From the NCBI GenBank assembly GCA_036250225.1, contig JAPZLL010000096.1:1-20821 (forward strand): 20,821 nucleotides of DNA, written 5' to 3'. The translations under genes were made by a program, and so were the position numbers. Below the pieces are notes generated by a model. The model saw only the letters and a list, made by a program, of their open reading frames with translations. It ran no database searches and had not been told where the DNA came from. Of this stretch, positions 1-8,445 are shown in pieces (positions within the stretch are counted from its first letter, which is position 1; every line of letters begins with the position of its first letter). This stretch comes from Cercophora sp. LCS_1. Taxonomy: Eukaryota > Ascomycota > Sordariomycetes > Sordariales > Lasiosphaeriaceae.

Positions 1-218
1 TCACCTTGCACCCACCCTACCTAGAGCATTGGACCCTGTCCGCTCTTACGATCTGTCTTTACCAGGCCCACCTCGGTGTACTTGGAGCAGGCCGTAACAT
101 TGTATTAGCCTTCACTCAGTCATCTTGCACCCACCCTACCTAGAGCATTGGACCCTGTCCGCTCTTACAATCTGTCTTTGCCAAGATCTCCCCGGAATAC
201 TTGGAGCAGGCCGTAACA
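1..218 (-). repeat. Tandemly duplicated LTR fragment (two copies, period 119 bp)
   Basis: Two copies of the same LTR end lie head to tail: one ends in GGCCGTAACA at 99, the other in the same string at 218. Both contain CTAGAGCATTGGACCCTGTC and GGAGCAGGCCGTAACA, which also occur in the solo LTR at 11230-11347 and, inverted and mutated, in the LTR at 964-1090. Judged by the LTR at 964-1422, these fragments are in minus orientation and represent the LTR 5' end. The first copy runs off the window. Differences between the copies are mostly C/T and G/A changes. Confidence 0.8.
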
Positions 219-223
219 GTTAT

Positions 224-240
224 GACCATGGGTCGTAATA
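224..240 (+). repeat. 17-bp remnant of an LTR 3' terminus
   Basis: GACCATGGGTCGTAATA matches the last 17 bases of the LTR at 1406-1422 with one C-to-T change. It is therefore probably the 3' end of a plus-oriented LTR whose remainder was replaced by the fragments at 1-218. If so, the sequence from 241 rightward could be internal sequence of an LTR element. Confidence 0.55.
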
Positions 241-297
241 CAATTCCCTCCTTCCAAAGGCCATTTCTCCAAACCTAAAAGGGCATAATCCCACACT

Positions 298-555
298 TTG
301 TACATTTCCCAGTTATTCCTTCTTTTTCGCCTTACTAATACAATGTCCGGTAGAATCCAAAAAACAAAATCTCGTTCGTTGCGGACGAGTCAGAAACTCC
401 AATCCAAGGGTATTCTTACTATTTATATTGGCCTTTTTAGCTCAGAACACTCCATGCCTTGTTCTCCTTGTTTTCGCGCGGGTAAACCCTGTGTAATCGT
501 ACCAAAATCCCCTTAATGCAAGGAATATATTTGTCGAAAGGTATTGTATAACAGT
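298..555 (+). pseudogene. Broken cysteine-cluster ORF, function unknown
   Basis: An open frame runs to a TAA at 514-516, with a better start at ATG 343 (MSGRIQKTKS). It begins basic and Ser/Lys/Arg-rich, then has a cluster CSPCFRAGKPC. The same frame past the stop continues CKEYICRK, so the cysteine pattern (C-x2-C-x6-C, then C and C) spans the stop. This resembles, from memory and without a search, small cysteine-cluster proteins that recur near fungal transposable elements; those usually continue into an acidic coiled coil, which I cannot find here. Zinc binding is an inference. The stop could be a mutated Gln or Lys codon. Its neighbours are LTR pieces on both sides, so it may be cargo or an ORF of a non-autonomous LTR element rather than a host gene. 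Confidence 0.35.
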
Positions 556-963
556 ACAAACTTTACTCCCGCTTATAAGTCCTTTCCCCTTATATGTACC
601 CTTTAGCTTACTTTGGGCAATAATACAGAGTATGGAAGAATACTAAAAGTTAGAGAGGGAATAGGACAACCTGGAACAGTAATTGCTCCTGGTCAATTTA
701 AAATTAATAACTGTAATGAGGCAGAAGAGGGCAATAAAATTGAGGGCAAATGAGCTTTTCAAGCGGATAACCCTGATTGTAGAGTCTAACCCGTTATCCT
801 TCTCCGGGGATCTTACTATACTTTCAACAAATAACCTTCTTATATAATAGGCCGTTGCGGACTTTGACTGATTAACATTTAACCCTTTCTTATTTGGGTC
901 CATAGTATAGGACCCAATTGTGGAATCGTTGGGGACTGGATGGGGTTAAGGGTAAGAGATTAA
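556..963. other. Unassigned AT-rich stretch with one inverted repeat
   Basis: No recognisable domain was found in any frame. An open minus-strand frame at 643-903 (86 codons) has no motif I recognise. A perfect inverted repeat is present: TTGGGTCC at 894-901 and GGACCCAA at 910-917, with an 8-base loop. The right edge (about 930-960) is rich in purines on the plus strand, directly before the LTR at 964, and could be a degraded polypurine tract. Confidence 0.5.
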
Positions 964-1422
964 TATTACAGCCTACTCCAGATACACCGTAGTGAGCCTG
1001 GTAAAGACAGATCGCAAGAGCGAATAGGGTCCAATACTCTGGGAGGTGGATACAAGGTGACTAAGTGAAGGCTAGTACAACTCTCGAAGGTGGATACGCT
1101 ATCAAACAGAACTCTCACTGAGCGATGCTCAAGAACAATATATTGCTAACGTGAGGAACCAGAGGTCCCTCACTCTATCGCAGGCACAATAATAGTATTT
1201 ATACTATTGAAAATAACAGGTATCTTCGTACCTTGCTCATTGCCCTTGGCAATAATCACGTTGAGCAGTCTTAACTGTACTCAACGTACTCATCGTTCTT
1301 GGCATTAATCACGTTGAGCAGTCCGTGCGGATTTCCGTACGATCGCGCACTCCACACAGTGCCTTCTGCGGGTTATCCCTCGGGCCGCTTCTCGGCCCTC
1401 ATCGCGACCATGGGTCGTAACA
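964..1422 (+). mobile_element. LTR, 459 bp, flanked by ATTAA (probable solo LTR)
   Basis: It begins TATTACAGCC, a mutated form of the TGTTACGGCC seen on the minus strand of the LTR at 10808-11347, and ends GGGTCGTAACA. The five bases before it (959-963) and after it (1423-1427) are both ATTAA, as expected for a target-site duplication of a Ty3/gypsy-type integrase. Inside is a hairpin block, GTGAGGAACC and GGTCCCTCAC at 1151-1173, followed by the palindrome AATAGTA-TTTA-TACTATT at 1191-1208. The 5' half aligns with the LTR at 10808-11347; the 3' half has diverged. A competing reading is that it is the 3' LTR of a small element spanning 224-1422. Confidence 0.75.
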
Positions 1423-1439
1423 ATTAATTAATCGGTAGG

Positions 1440-1880
1440 ACTTTCAATCATTACACCCTGATTCTTTTAATAGAACTCTTTAATTTTTTCTAAATAGTTA
1501 AAGTAATCAAAAGGTTCCCATAAGTCTAACTCTAATCCATAATTAAACTATCGAATTAAGTAGTAAAGTTTACTATTACGTTTTTATAAATCCAGAATTT
1601 CGTTGATATTAAATTCTTCTTTATTGGTTTCGACTTTTATTTTCTCCTCTAGTGGAATTCTCCTAGGCGCTAGTTCGAAGAGCAATATATAAAAGACCTT
1701 AGTCTATACCTTTATTGAGGCAAGTAGGTTGAATTTATAGTTGGAGGTAGCAACTTTTCTTATAATTTTAAATGGGCCGAATTTTTTAAAGTCGAGCTTT
1801 TGGCTAGATTATATTAAATACAAGTTTCGCAAAAGATCTGGTCCCTTAGATCTTTTGTAATATTTCATTCGATTATATAT
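1440..1880 (-). pseudogene. Copy A: GPY region and chromodomain of integrase C-terminus
   Basis: On the minus strand this stretch parallels copy D at 20270-20608, and copy A continues through the point where D is interrupted. The frame near 1640-1480 gives KLYYLIR, then a stop where Trp is expected, then FNYGLELD and WEPFDYFNYLEKIKEFY. This fits the chromodomain pattern of a hydrophobic strand, Y-x-V-K/R-W, then W-E-P and a final helix. In chromoviruses the domain is thought to guide integration to particular chromatin. Several stops make it non-coding. Confidence 0.75.
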
Positions 1881-2960
1881 AAATTCGAATTCGGCCTTAA
1901 GGTAGTTATATAGTTCCTAAAATCGATTGGTACATACAGTGGCTTATAGTATATTTGTGGGTAGTCCTTATTGGATCTTTAATTCCTTATTAAAAAGTGT
2001 AAAAAAATAATAATACATTTGTTACTTCTACTACTATAATATTATAGGCTATCTAGACTATTGGTAGTAGTTTAAGTCAGTTGTCTTATTCAAAATTAAT
2101 ATAAGCCCTAAAGTATATTTTGAATATCTAATTGAATCGTTTGGTCTGGCCGTCTGTCTATAGGTAGTGGGCTATTAAAAGTTTGCTATTAACGCCCATT
2201 CGTTTCATTAGTCCTTACCGGAATTTGAAAACGAAGAGCTTGTCCCTATTGGAAACAATATTATCTAGCCAGATGTGGGTCGAAACAATATCCCATTTAA
2301 ATATATAGGCAAATTGTTCTACTATTGTACTCTTCTTATAAGGCAGAAAATACGCCCATTTTATTAGTCTGTTAATAACTACCCAGATGGAGTCGTAACT
2401 AATGCCTGTGGCGGGGTCCTTGGAATTTGGGATCCCCATAATAAAGTCCATTAAAATTGAACTCCATGGCGTCTCTGGGGCTGGAAGAGGTTCTAAGAGA
2501 CCATATAGTTTGTATTGTTTGGTCTTAGTCTTATTACAAATGTTGCAGTTATTAATAACCTCTTCCACTAGCTTTTTTATTCCTGGGAAGGTATATCCTT
2601 ATTTGGTTTATGTGAGCGTTTTTGCCCTTCCCATATGTCCTCCAATTTGTGCTTTATAAGTCTATTGGATATATTTTTATTGGAGGTTGGGGCTATAGAT
2701 ATAGGGTTTATTATTATACCATAACCTATTGTTTTTGTTATATCCTCCAATAACTTTATTATTAACATTCCAAATATTATTGTAGTATATACAATTATTG
2801 TGGTTTCCTCGGGCACAGTTTTAATATTATCTATAGGGGCCCTTTGGCCCATTCCGTAGGTATAGTCCCCAAATAAGATCTTTCCTTTATGCCTAGAAGT
2901 CCTCCTACTACCATTTGACCTAATGCTCCCAGAGCGCAATCTATTAGATGTGGACAATAT
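1880..2960 (-). pseudogene. Copy A: integrase (zinc-binding H2C2 region and catalytic core)
   Basis: An open piece of 117 codons (2215-2568) carries NNCNICNKTK, the C-x2-C half of the integrase zinc finger. The core strand ILMDFIMGIP follows with the first catalytic Asp. The second catalytic position reads SNRDKLF, where S-D-R is expected, so Asp has become Asn. Further on (about 2115-2165) GQTKRFN stands where GQTE is expected, so the catalytic Glu is Lys. Both changes are G to A. The upstream piece at 2577-2957 holds the linker and the His half, including NRLIKHKLEDIWEG. The integrase would insert cDNA into the genome; this copy cannot. Confidence 0.85.
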
Positions 2961-3039
2961 CCTCAGGTATTCAGTCTTTTATAATCTATAGTATGTATTT
3001 AAATATTTTATTAGCTGCCGTCTGGAACAATAATAGTAA

Positions 3040-3490
3040 TTCCAGTTACTTGTGGGCATAATAGTGGTCTAGTCTTCTACTAAGGGTATTAACTCTCCCA
3101 TTATCTTTTTCTTTTGTAGGGTAGATTTTAAAATAAAATGGGGCCATAAGCTCAAATTATCTGGCTTGTCTTGGGCTAAGTTTCTTTATAAGGAAATACC
3201 TAAGGTTATTATAATCAAAGAGGACTTTGACTGGCTCCTCTATCCCTATTAGATATAGGGCCCATTTGGCGAAGCATTGGATAATTGCTATTAGTTCCTT
3301 ATTGTGGATGGGGTATTATAATACTAGTCCACTAACTACCTTAGACAGAAATACACATGGATAATACTTTCCGTCTACTTATTTCTGACTGAGGACTCCT
3401 CCCAAAGTAAAATCCAAAACGTTAGTTTCTACTCTAAATGGCTTTAATAGTACTAATACTAATACTATTATAAACGTGCGCTTAAACTTA
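3040..3490 (-). pseudogene. Copy A: RNase H domain
   Basis: The minus-strand translation gives VLDFTLGGVLSQ, then PCVFLSKVVSG, NKELIAIIQCFAKWALYL and FDYNNLRYFLIKKLSPRQAR. It ends with NTLSRRLDHYY, where A-D-A-L-S-R is expected. These are the successive motifs of the gypsy RNase H that removes RNA from the RNA:DNA hybrid. Stops occur at SQ-stop-VDG, at VL-stop-YP and after RQAR, all at likely Trp or Gln positions. The last catalytic Asp appears to be lost. Confidence 0.8.
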
Positions 3491-3599
3491 TCAAATGCCT
3501 TTTATTATTACTAGGTCCATTTCAATATTACTCCCATACCGTATATAATTTTAGTAAAGTCTCGTATAAAACATTAGGCTAATCTAATAAATAAATAAT

Positions 3600-4480
3600 T
3601 ATATTTCCATTTGTATTTTTGGTATAGGCCAGTCCTGGACTGCCTTAATCTTTTCTAATTACATCTCGATCTTTCCGGGAGATATTCTAAATCCCAAATA
3701 GTCGAGTTTCTACATATGGAATTAACTTTTTTCCGGATTAACTATTAGTTTGGCTTGCTCTAAGGCTATTAATACCTATTGTATATATTGTTGGTGTTCT
3801 TTAAGCGTTTGGAAATAGATATTAATATAAGTAAATACAAACTTATTAAGGAATAGTCTCAGTATATAGTCGATTATATTTTGGAATAATATAGGTGTAT
3901 TAATAAGTCCAAAGGGCATGATGTAATACTGGAAGTGTCCTTATAGCGTATGGAATGCTATTTTATATTTGTTTCCTTTTTTAATGCAGATATAATTAAA
4001 CCCCATGGCGAAATTAAGGCTAGTAAACAAACCAGTTAGTTCCCACTAAATATTTCCTAATTTCTAAAATACGTGATAAGGGGTAACAGTTTTTTATTAT
4101 ATCCTCATTAAATGTTCAATAGTCGACAACCATGCGAAATTTCCCATTTTTCTTTGGGACAAACAGTACTGGATACCCTATTAGTAACTGAGATTTTTTA
4201 ATAAACCCACTCCTCAAGTTTTCGTTAATATATTCCATTAACGCCTCGAGCTATTTTGGGTTTAAATAGTATATTTTAAAGAATTTTAATTGGGCCCCTT
4301 CCTTTAATTTAATCTCATAGTCCCAAGGTCTATATTTGGATAGTCCCTTGATTTTCTTTCTAAATAGTTGGAAATGCCTATATTTCTCTAATACCTTTTC
4401 CAAATCTTCCATTACTATGGGATCTTTTTTTAGGGCCCTCCCCAAAGTTCCCTTTTCCAAATTGTTACTTGGGTCTATAC
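3600..4480 (-). pseudogene. Copy A: reverse transcriptase with deleted catalytic box
   Basis: The N-terminal RT part is readable at 4251-4460: KYRPWDYEIKLKEGAQLKFF, then KIYYLNPK. Further down the minus strand come NENLRSGFIKKSQ, a region corresponding to the VPKKNGK motif, NWFTSLNFAMGFNYI and FGLINTPILFQNIIDYILR. At the catalytic box, where Y-x-D-D-I is expected, the sequence reads FTYINIYFQTLKEH. It is nine nucleotides shorter than copy D at the same place and lacks the Asp pair. Multiple Trp/Gln-to-stop changes are present. The family role is cDNA synthesis; this copy is dead. Confidence 0.85.
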
Positions 4481-4694
4481 AATCCTTAGTTGTAATTTTG
4501 TCTAATTTATACCCGGAATTATATTCAATATCTTATATTATAAATTTGATCTACAGCGCTATTAGCTCTTGGAACTCAGTTCCTTTAGGGAATACCCTAT
4601 AAATATTCTACTCAAAATCCATCCAAGGACTATATTTCTTTAGTCATAGTTCTCCGAGGATTATATTATATCCAATTACTAATGCAACCCTCTC

Positions 4695-4990
4695 CTATAT
4701 ATCTCCATCTACTATAATCAAAAGTATTGAAAAATGTATAATCTTTCCGTCGTTATATTGGTATAGTATCCCTTTTCCTAAAGTAATGTTAATAGGTTTT
4801 AATAACTCCTTATGTGGGAGTTGGTATTTATTAACGAACTGGGGGTTAATTAAATTTTCTATACTACTTGTATTAATTACTATTTGTGCCCTGAACGGTT
4901 TTCTATAGTTATTGGTTCCATTAGTATTAATAATGAAATATTGCCGATTGTTTTCCATTACTATTATTATAATAACGGACTTAAGGGCTC
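4695..4990 (-). pseudogene. Copy A: aspartic protease domain
   Basis: The open frame contains FRAQIVINTSSIENLINPQF and then VNKYQLPHKELLKPINITLG. Retroviral-type proteases of gypsy elements have V-x-D-T/S-G/A at this place, followed by N-F/L-I-x-P-x-F. Here the catalytic Asp codon reads Asn and the following Gly reads Ser, both G-to-A changes. The enzyme would cut the polyprotein. Copy C has the same Asn (9625-9660). Confidence 0.75.
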
Positions 4991-5059
4991 GCGCTAGTCG
5001 GTAGATTAGAGGTTTCCGGGCCCTGATAAGGGCCCTAATTCGTTTCCCAAACAAATCCT

Positions 5060-6850
5060 GGGGTATATTTGGCAGAGGTATAGGACATTATTGGAAATAC
5101 TTTATATATCCTTCTTAAGGGTCTAATTAACCTCATACGGCTAGATAGTGCCTAATTCCTCAATTGCTGGCTGGAACTAGTTGCAAGTGTCCTTTTTGCT
5201 CTCCCGCCTTGTCCTATACTTTTTTGGCCTGCTGAGTGCGCGCCCGAATTCCTGGTTCACAGTCCACTCGTAGGCTTTTTTCTTTTAGTGTTCCTAATAT
5301 CCCGGATTATTATAGAACTAGTGGAAAATGTATAAACATTCGTCCAGTGCTCGATAGGTAACTTTGACCACAGGATTCTGGCCATCTGTTCGGAACTGGA
5401 GGTTGGATTCTTCTGTAGTCCAGTATAACTGTTGGTTCCTCCATTTTTCGTTACGTTATACCAATATTTGATAATAGGTTTTCTGGGCTAAGTAATATAG
5501 GTAATGGACCTGTGGGTATATACACTCAATCCAAAAATGGTGTTTATATTAATAATATAGGGGGTGTGCGGCTAGGTGCTCTCCCTCCTCTAGTTCCTCC
5601 CAATAATATTTTTCTACTAATTTCCAGAATTGGGAGTAAATATACTCAATAGGAAGGTATTTTCATTCGATTGATTTGCTGTTTACCCACTCCTCCCAAT
5701 CTCCATAGGTGGACTCTCCTTCTTTCGGCCAATTGCTGGATCCCCACTCCTCCTTTACCGACCGTTAATACTGTAGGAGCTTATTACCTTGGCTCGTGGA
5801 GTTACTGGAGTATATTTCTCAATGGCAGCTTCGGTTTATTAGCCTTAAATCTGGTCCTATAGTGCGGGTATCTCAGTAGAATACAATTACCTAGTATATT
5901 TGTTCCTCTACCGTCTTACTTCCCGGTAGGGGGTTATAGTTATATATTTATACAACTTTTTTAGCGTTTCTTTCCTTTTCAAATCATTGCTATAAGAGTT
6001 TGAAGGTGCCTGTTCTTCCTAGTAGTAGTCCGTTATTTAACTTTTTGGGTAGGTATCCATCACTTCTAGGTTTGAGATTCTTACGGGTATAGATCCATTT
6101 AGAATATTTAAATATATCTTATTATTCTGGGGTAAGGGAGGAAAAGAACGCATCTCGGAACTTCTTATCTTATTACTTAATTTCCCATTCTATAGGTAGA
6201 GCCATTTCTTTAGAGGCAGACCTAATTCTCCCCTTAAAGGTAAGAATCGGTCTACTATCCTCCCTTTCTATATAACCGTTATTAAATGCTTAGTTAATAT
6301 TGTTGTCCGAGAGGTAGTAATTGTCGTCCTAGTGGAAGTCCATCCATTTATTATCCTCAAAATTGGTTATACAGACAATAATTATACTATTTATTATCCG
6401 AACAGTCGTTTTAGGTTCTAGCAGCAGCGCCCACTTGACTTTCTTGCATTCTCTGGTAAAGTGCCCGCAATTATAATACTAAATTTTACTCTTGTCCTTG
6501 GGTAGTATTTTACTGGATTATTATAAATTGTTATATCCATTCTAGACTATACCAATGTCTATAGGTCTAATATAAATTCCATAGAACATATTCGGCACAG
6601 TTTGGTAAGCGAAATAACTGCAAGCCTTCTCAGTGAGTTTTTCTTATCGAACTGGTTTATTAATAATAGGTTCTCTCGTCCGATTAACTTCTCACTAGTA
6701 GTCAAAATAGCAATTATCGGCCGACCCTAATAGCAAGTTTAACTATATCCTAGAGTTTCTTGGGGCAGTTGAGCTTATAGAGCTCATTAATAATGTATTG
6801 TTTTAGCCCTTGCCAGAACAATATTACCAGAGCCTTGTCCTTAAGGGCTG
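5060..6850 (-). pseudogene. Copy A: gag region with degenerate zinc knuckle, N-terminus missing
   Basis: Near 6850-6720 the minus strand reads ALKDKALVILFWQGLKQYII, then NELYKLNCPKKL, a stop at an expected Trp, and DIVKLAIRVGR. This is the end of a retrotransposon gag domain (F-x-x-GLK, then A-x-R). At about 6440-6480 it reads YNCGHFTRECKK, a damaged CCHC zinc knuckle in which the first Cys is probably Tyr. The stretch from 6400 to 5060 is a long gag-like tail with segments such as EMALPIEWEIK and KAYEWTVNQEFGRALS and many stops. A plus-strand open frame at 5671-5862 is only a shadow. Confidence 0.75.
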
Positions 6851-6865
6851 TAGTTTATTGTGGAT

Positions 6866-7860
6866 TTCACTAATGAACTCTCAAAGATACTGGGAATCAA
6901 CTGGAAGCTAGTATTGGTTGGGCACTCCCAAACAGTAGGCCAGGTTGAAAACTTAAATGAATAGATTAACCAATGCCTATACCCCTATATTAACTACTTC
7001 CAGGATAATTAATCTTGCGCAATACTAGGTCTGGACTTTGCCCAAGCCAGTCTCCTATATAATAGTACGGGGCTGCAACCTCACGAAATCCTGTTTGGAT
7101 TCCCAATGCTAATACAGTACGATTGGGAAGCCAGGACCAAAAACAGGAAGGAGACGCTACCGAGCGAATGGGCCAGTAAATAGGAGGCGCAGGAAATAGT
7201 AAAAACAATCGAGGAATACGTATATGTGGCCCGCTAGCTAATCGAAAAGATATAGGCCCAATAAGCTGAATAGTCAAATAAACAATGAAAAATGCCCGAT
7301 TTTACAACCAATGACTGCCAAAAGACCAACGAATCGACGAACCGACCAAATACCAAACTCGACAGACTAATAACAACGAGTCACTACAAGATATTGGAGG
7401 ATTACAGCAATGGGTTATATAGGCTGGAGGTTCCCAAGGGATGGCGAGGATCCGCAATATTCCACACCGACTGCTTGTGGAAATATGAAAATAATCCCCT
7501 GTTAGGGCAAGCGGTAGAGAATCCACCAGGCGAAATCCTAAACAATGGAGAACTAGAATGGGAGGTCGAAACAAACCGAGGCAAACTACAATACCTGGTC
7601 AAGTGGTTGAATTACAACCCCAACCCAATGTAGTATAACGCTAAAGGATTTAAGAATTCAGTAAAATAATTAAAGCAATACCACGAGAGACACCCAAAAT
7701 AGGTAGGCCCACCCGTCCGGTTAGACCTTTGGCTGGACGCAGCGGAAAACGACGAATTCGAGGAAGATTACGAAAACAACAACAAGCCGGTAAACAGAGG
7801 CGCGCCATTAAGGAGGGCAACACGAAAAAAAAAACAGTAAACAACAGGCAGAGGTTTCAA
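6866..7860 (+). pseudogene. Element B: integrase C-terminal half and chromodomain
   Basis: The frame begins FTNELSKILGINWKLVLVGH, the segment just after the second catalytic Asp. SQTVGQVENLNE follows with the catalytic Glu retained, then INQCLYPYINYFQDN, STGLQPHEILFGFPMLIQYD, and a GPY-like part ending YRLEVPKGWRGSAIFHTDCL. The chromodomain follows as GEILNNGELEWEVE and GKLQYLVKWLNYNPNPM, a stop, YNAKGFKNSVK, a stop, LKQYHERHPK, a stop, VGPPVRLDLWLDAAE. The stops at about 7634, 7667 and 7700 sit where Trp or Gln is expected. The longest clean piece is 7292-7633. Below 7292 several more stops interrupt it. Confidence 0.85.
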
Positions 7861-7940
7861 GAGGCAAATCCAAAAAGCCAAAGGTTGAGTCAGCACCGGC
7901 AATTTTCTTTACCCTCCAAGGCTCGGGACGAGCCTTCTGC

Positions 7941-7952
7941 GAGAGGGGGGAA
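7941..7952 (+). promoter_or_regulatory. Polypurine tract of element B
   Basis: GAGAGGGGGGAA lies directly before the LTR start TGTAACGG. This is the usual site where RNase H leaves the primer for plus-strand DNA synthesis. Confidence 0.8.
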
Positions 7953-8229
7953 TGTAACGGTTGACCAGCCCTGCCACTGCCAGGCAGCTGTCGAGGACTG
8001 CAAGCCTGCATGGTGGGGGAAGCTACTGCCCCACCACGGCAGAAGGGCCGTGCACCTCACTGCCCTCGGTGGGACCCACCCTAGAATCGGACGAGCAAAT
8101 GGATATTTATTCCACTCAGGAAAGCCAAAGGCAAAGCCTTTTCCTTTCCTTTCTCCTTTATAGCAATATTACGTTAGCTTACCTGACTCACTGCCAGAGC
8201 GCCTGTGACCAGCCAGTAGGACCGTGACA
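7953..8229 (+). repeat. 3' LTR of element B (277 bp)
   Basis: It starts TGTAACGG after the polypurine tract and ends CCGTGACA, giving imperfect terminal inverted repeats (TGTAACGG against TGTCACGG). Inside is a hairpin, TGGTGGGG and CCCCACCA (about 8010-8035). The sequence is GC-rich, with little sign of C-to-T decay. No partner LTR is in the window. The open frames at 7729-8163 and 7961-8227 run into this LTR and are incidental. Confidence 0.8.
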
Positions 8230-8445
8230 GAGCAATACTCAAAGAATAATGTATTGCTAGCGTGAGGAACCAAGGGTCCCTCACCCCATTGTAGTCACAA
8301 TAATAGTTTCTATACTACTGGTAATAATAGGTATTTCCATACCTTACTCACTGTGCTCTCAGTACTCTCTAGTAATCACAGAGAGTAGAGTGAGTATCTT
8401 TTCTTAACTGCTCTCTGTACTCACTGGGTTCCTTGGTGAGCAGAG
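8230..8445 (+). repeat. LTR fragment related to the LTR at 964-1422
   Basis: It aligns with about 1116-1330: GAGCAATACTCAAAGAATAA against GAGCGATGCTCAAGAACAAT, then the same GTGAGGAACC / GGTCCCTCAC hairpin block (8262-8284) and CACAATAATAGT. It is cut on the left by element B and on the right gives way to gag of copy C near 8441-8446. The right break is placed only by similarity, so it may be off by about ten bases. Confidence 0.7.

Larger units (their letters stand above)
1423..6850 (-). mobile_element. Ty3/gypsy chromovirus-type retrotransposon copy A, degenerate, 5'-truncated
   Basis: Reading the minus strand from 6850 down gives gag with a zinc knuckle, aspartic protease, RT, RNase H, integrase, GPY region and chromodomain. 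That is the order of a chromodomain-bearing Ty3/gypsy element. No frame is continuous. Stops lie at positions where Trp or Gln is expected, nearly all TAG, as CpA-to-TpA mutation on either strand would produce. The 5' LTR, primer site and gag N-terminus are missing; the break at about 6850 joins it to element B in the opposite orientation. No LTR of its own is recognisable on the 3' side. The same family occurs at 8446-11440 (copy C) and 17676-20608 (copy D). Confidence 0.9.
6860..8229 (+). mobile_element. Ty3/gypsy element B, 3' part only (integrase C-terminus to 3' LTR)
   Basis: A second gypsy lineage on the plus strand, clearly different from A/C/D in its protein and LTR. It starts abruptly inside the integrase core and runs through the C-terminal integrase, chromodomain, a polypurine tract and an LTR. 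It is much less mutated than A/C/D. The five bases after the LTR are GAGCA, within the LTR fragment that continues to 8445, so B had inserted into that older LTR. Everything 5' of the integrase core is lost at the junction with copy A. Confidence 0.85.

Noticed and set aside
643..903. Minus-strand open frame of 86 codons
   Set aside because: No motif, no plausible partner gene, and it contains a hairpin. It lies in an unassigned stretch and is not long enough to support by itself.
1445..1455. TGTAATGATTG on the minus strand as the LTR start of copy A
   Set aside because: It resembles a mutated TGTAACGGTTG (B LTR start), but it lies inside what still reads as the chromodomain tail, the upstream bases are not a purine tract, and similarity stops after about 12 bases.
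7729..8227. Open frames of 144 and 88 codons over the end of element B
   Set aside because: They overlap the chromodomain tail in a different frame, the polypurine tract and the LTR. Open length is due to GC-rich, stop-poor LTR sequence, with no domain.
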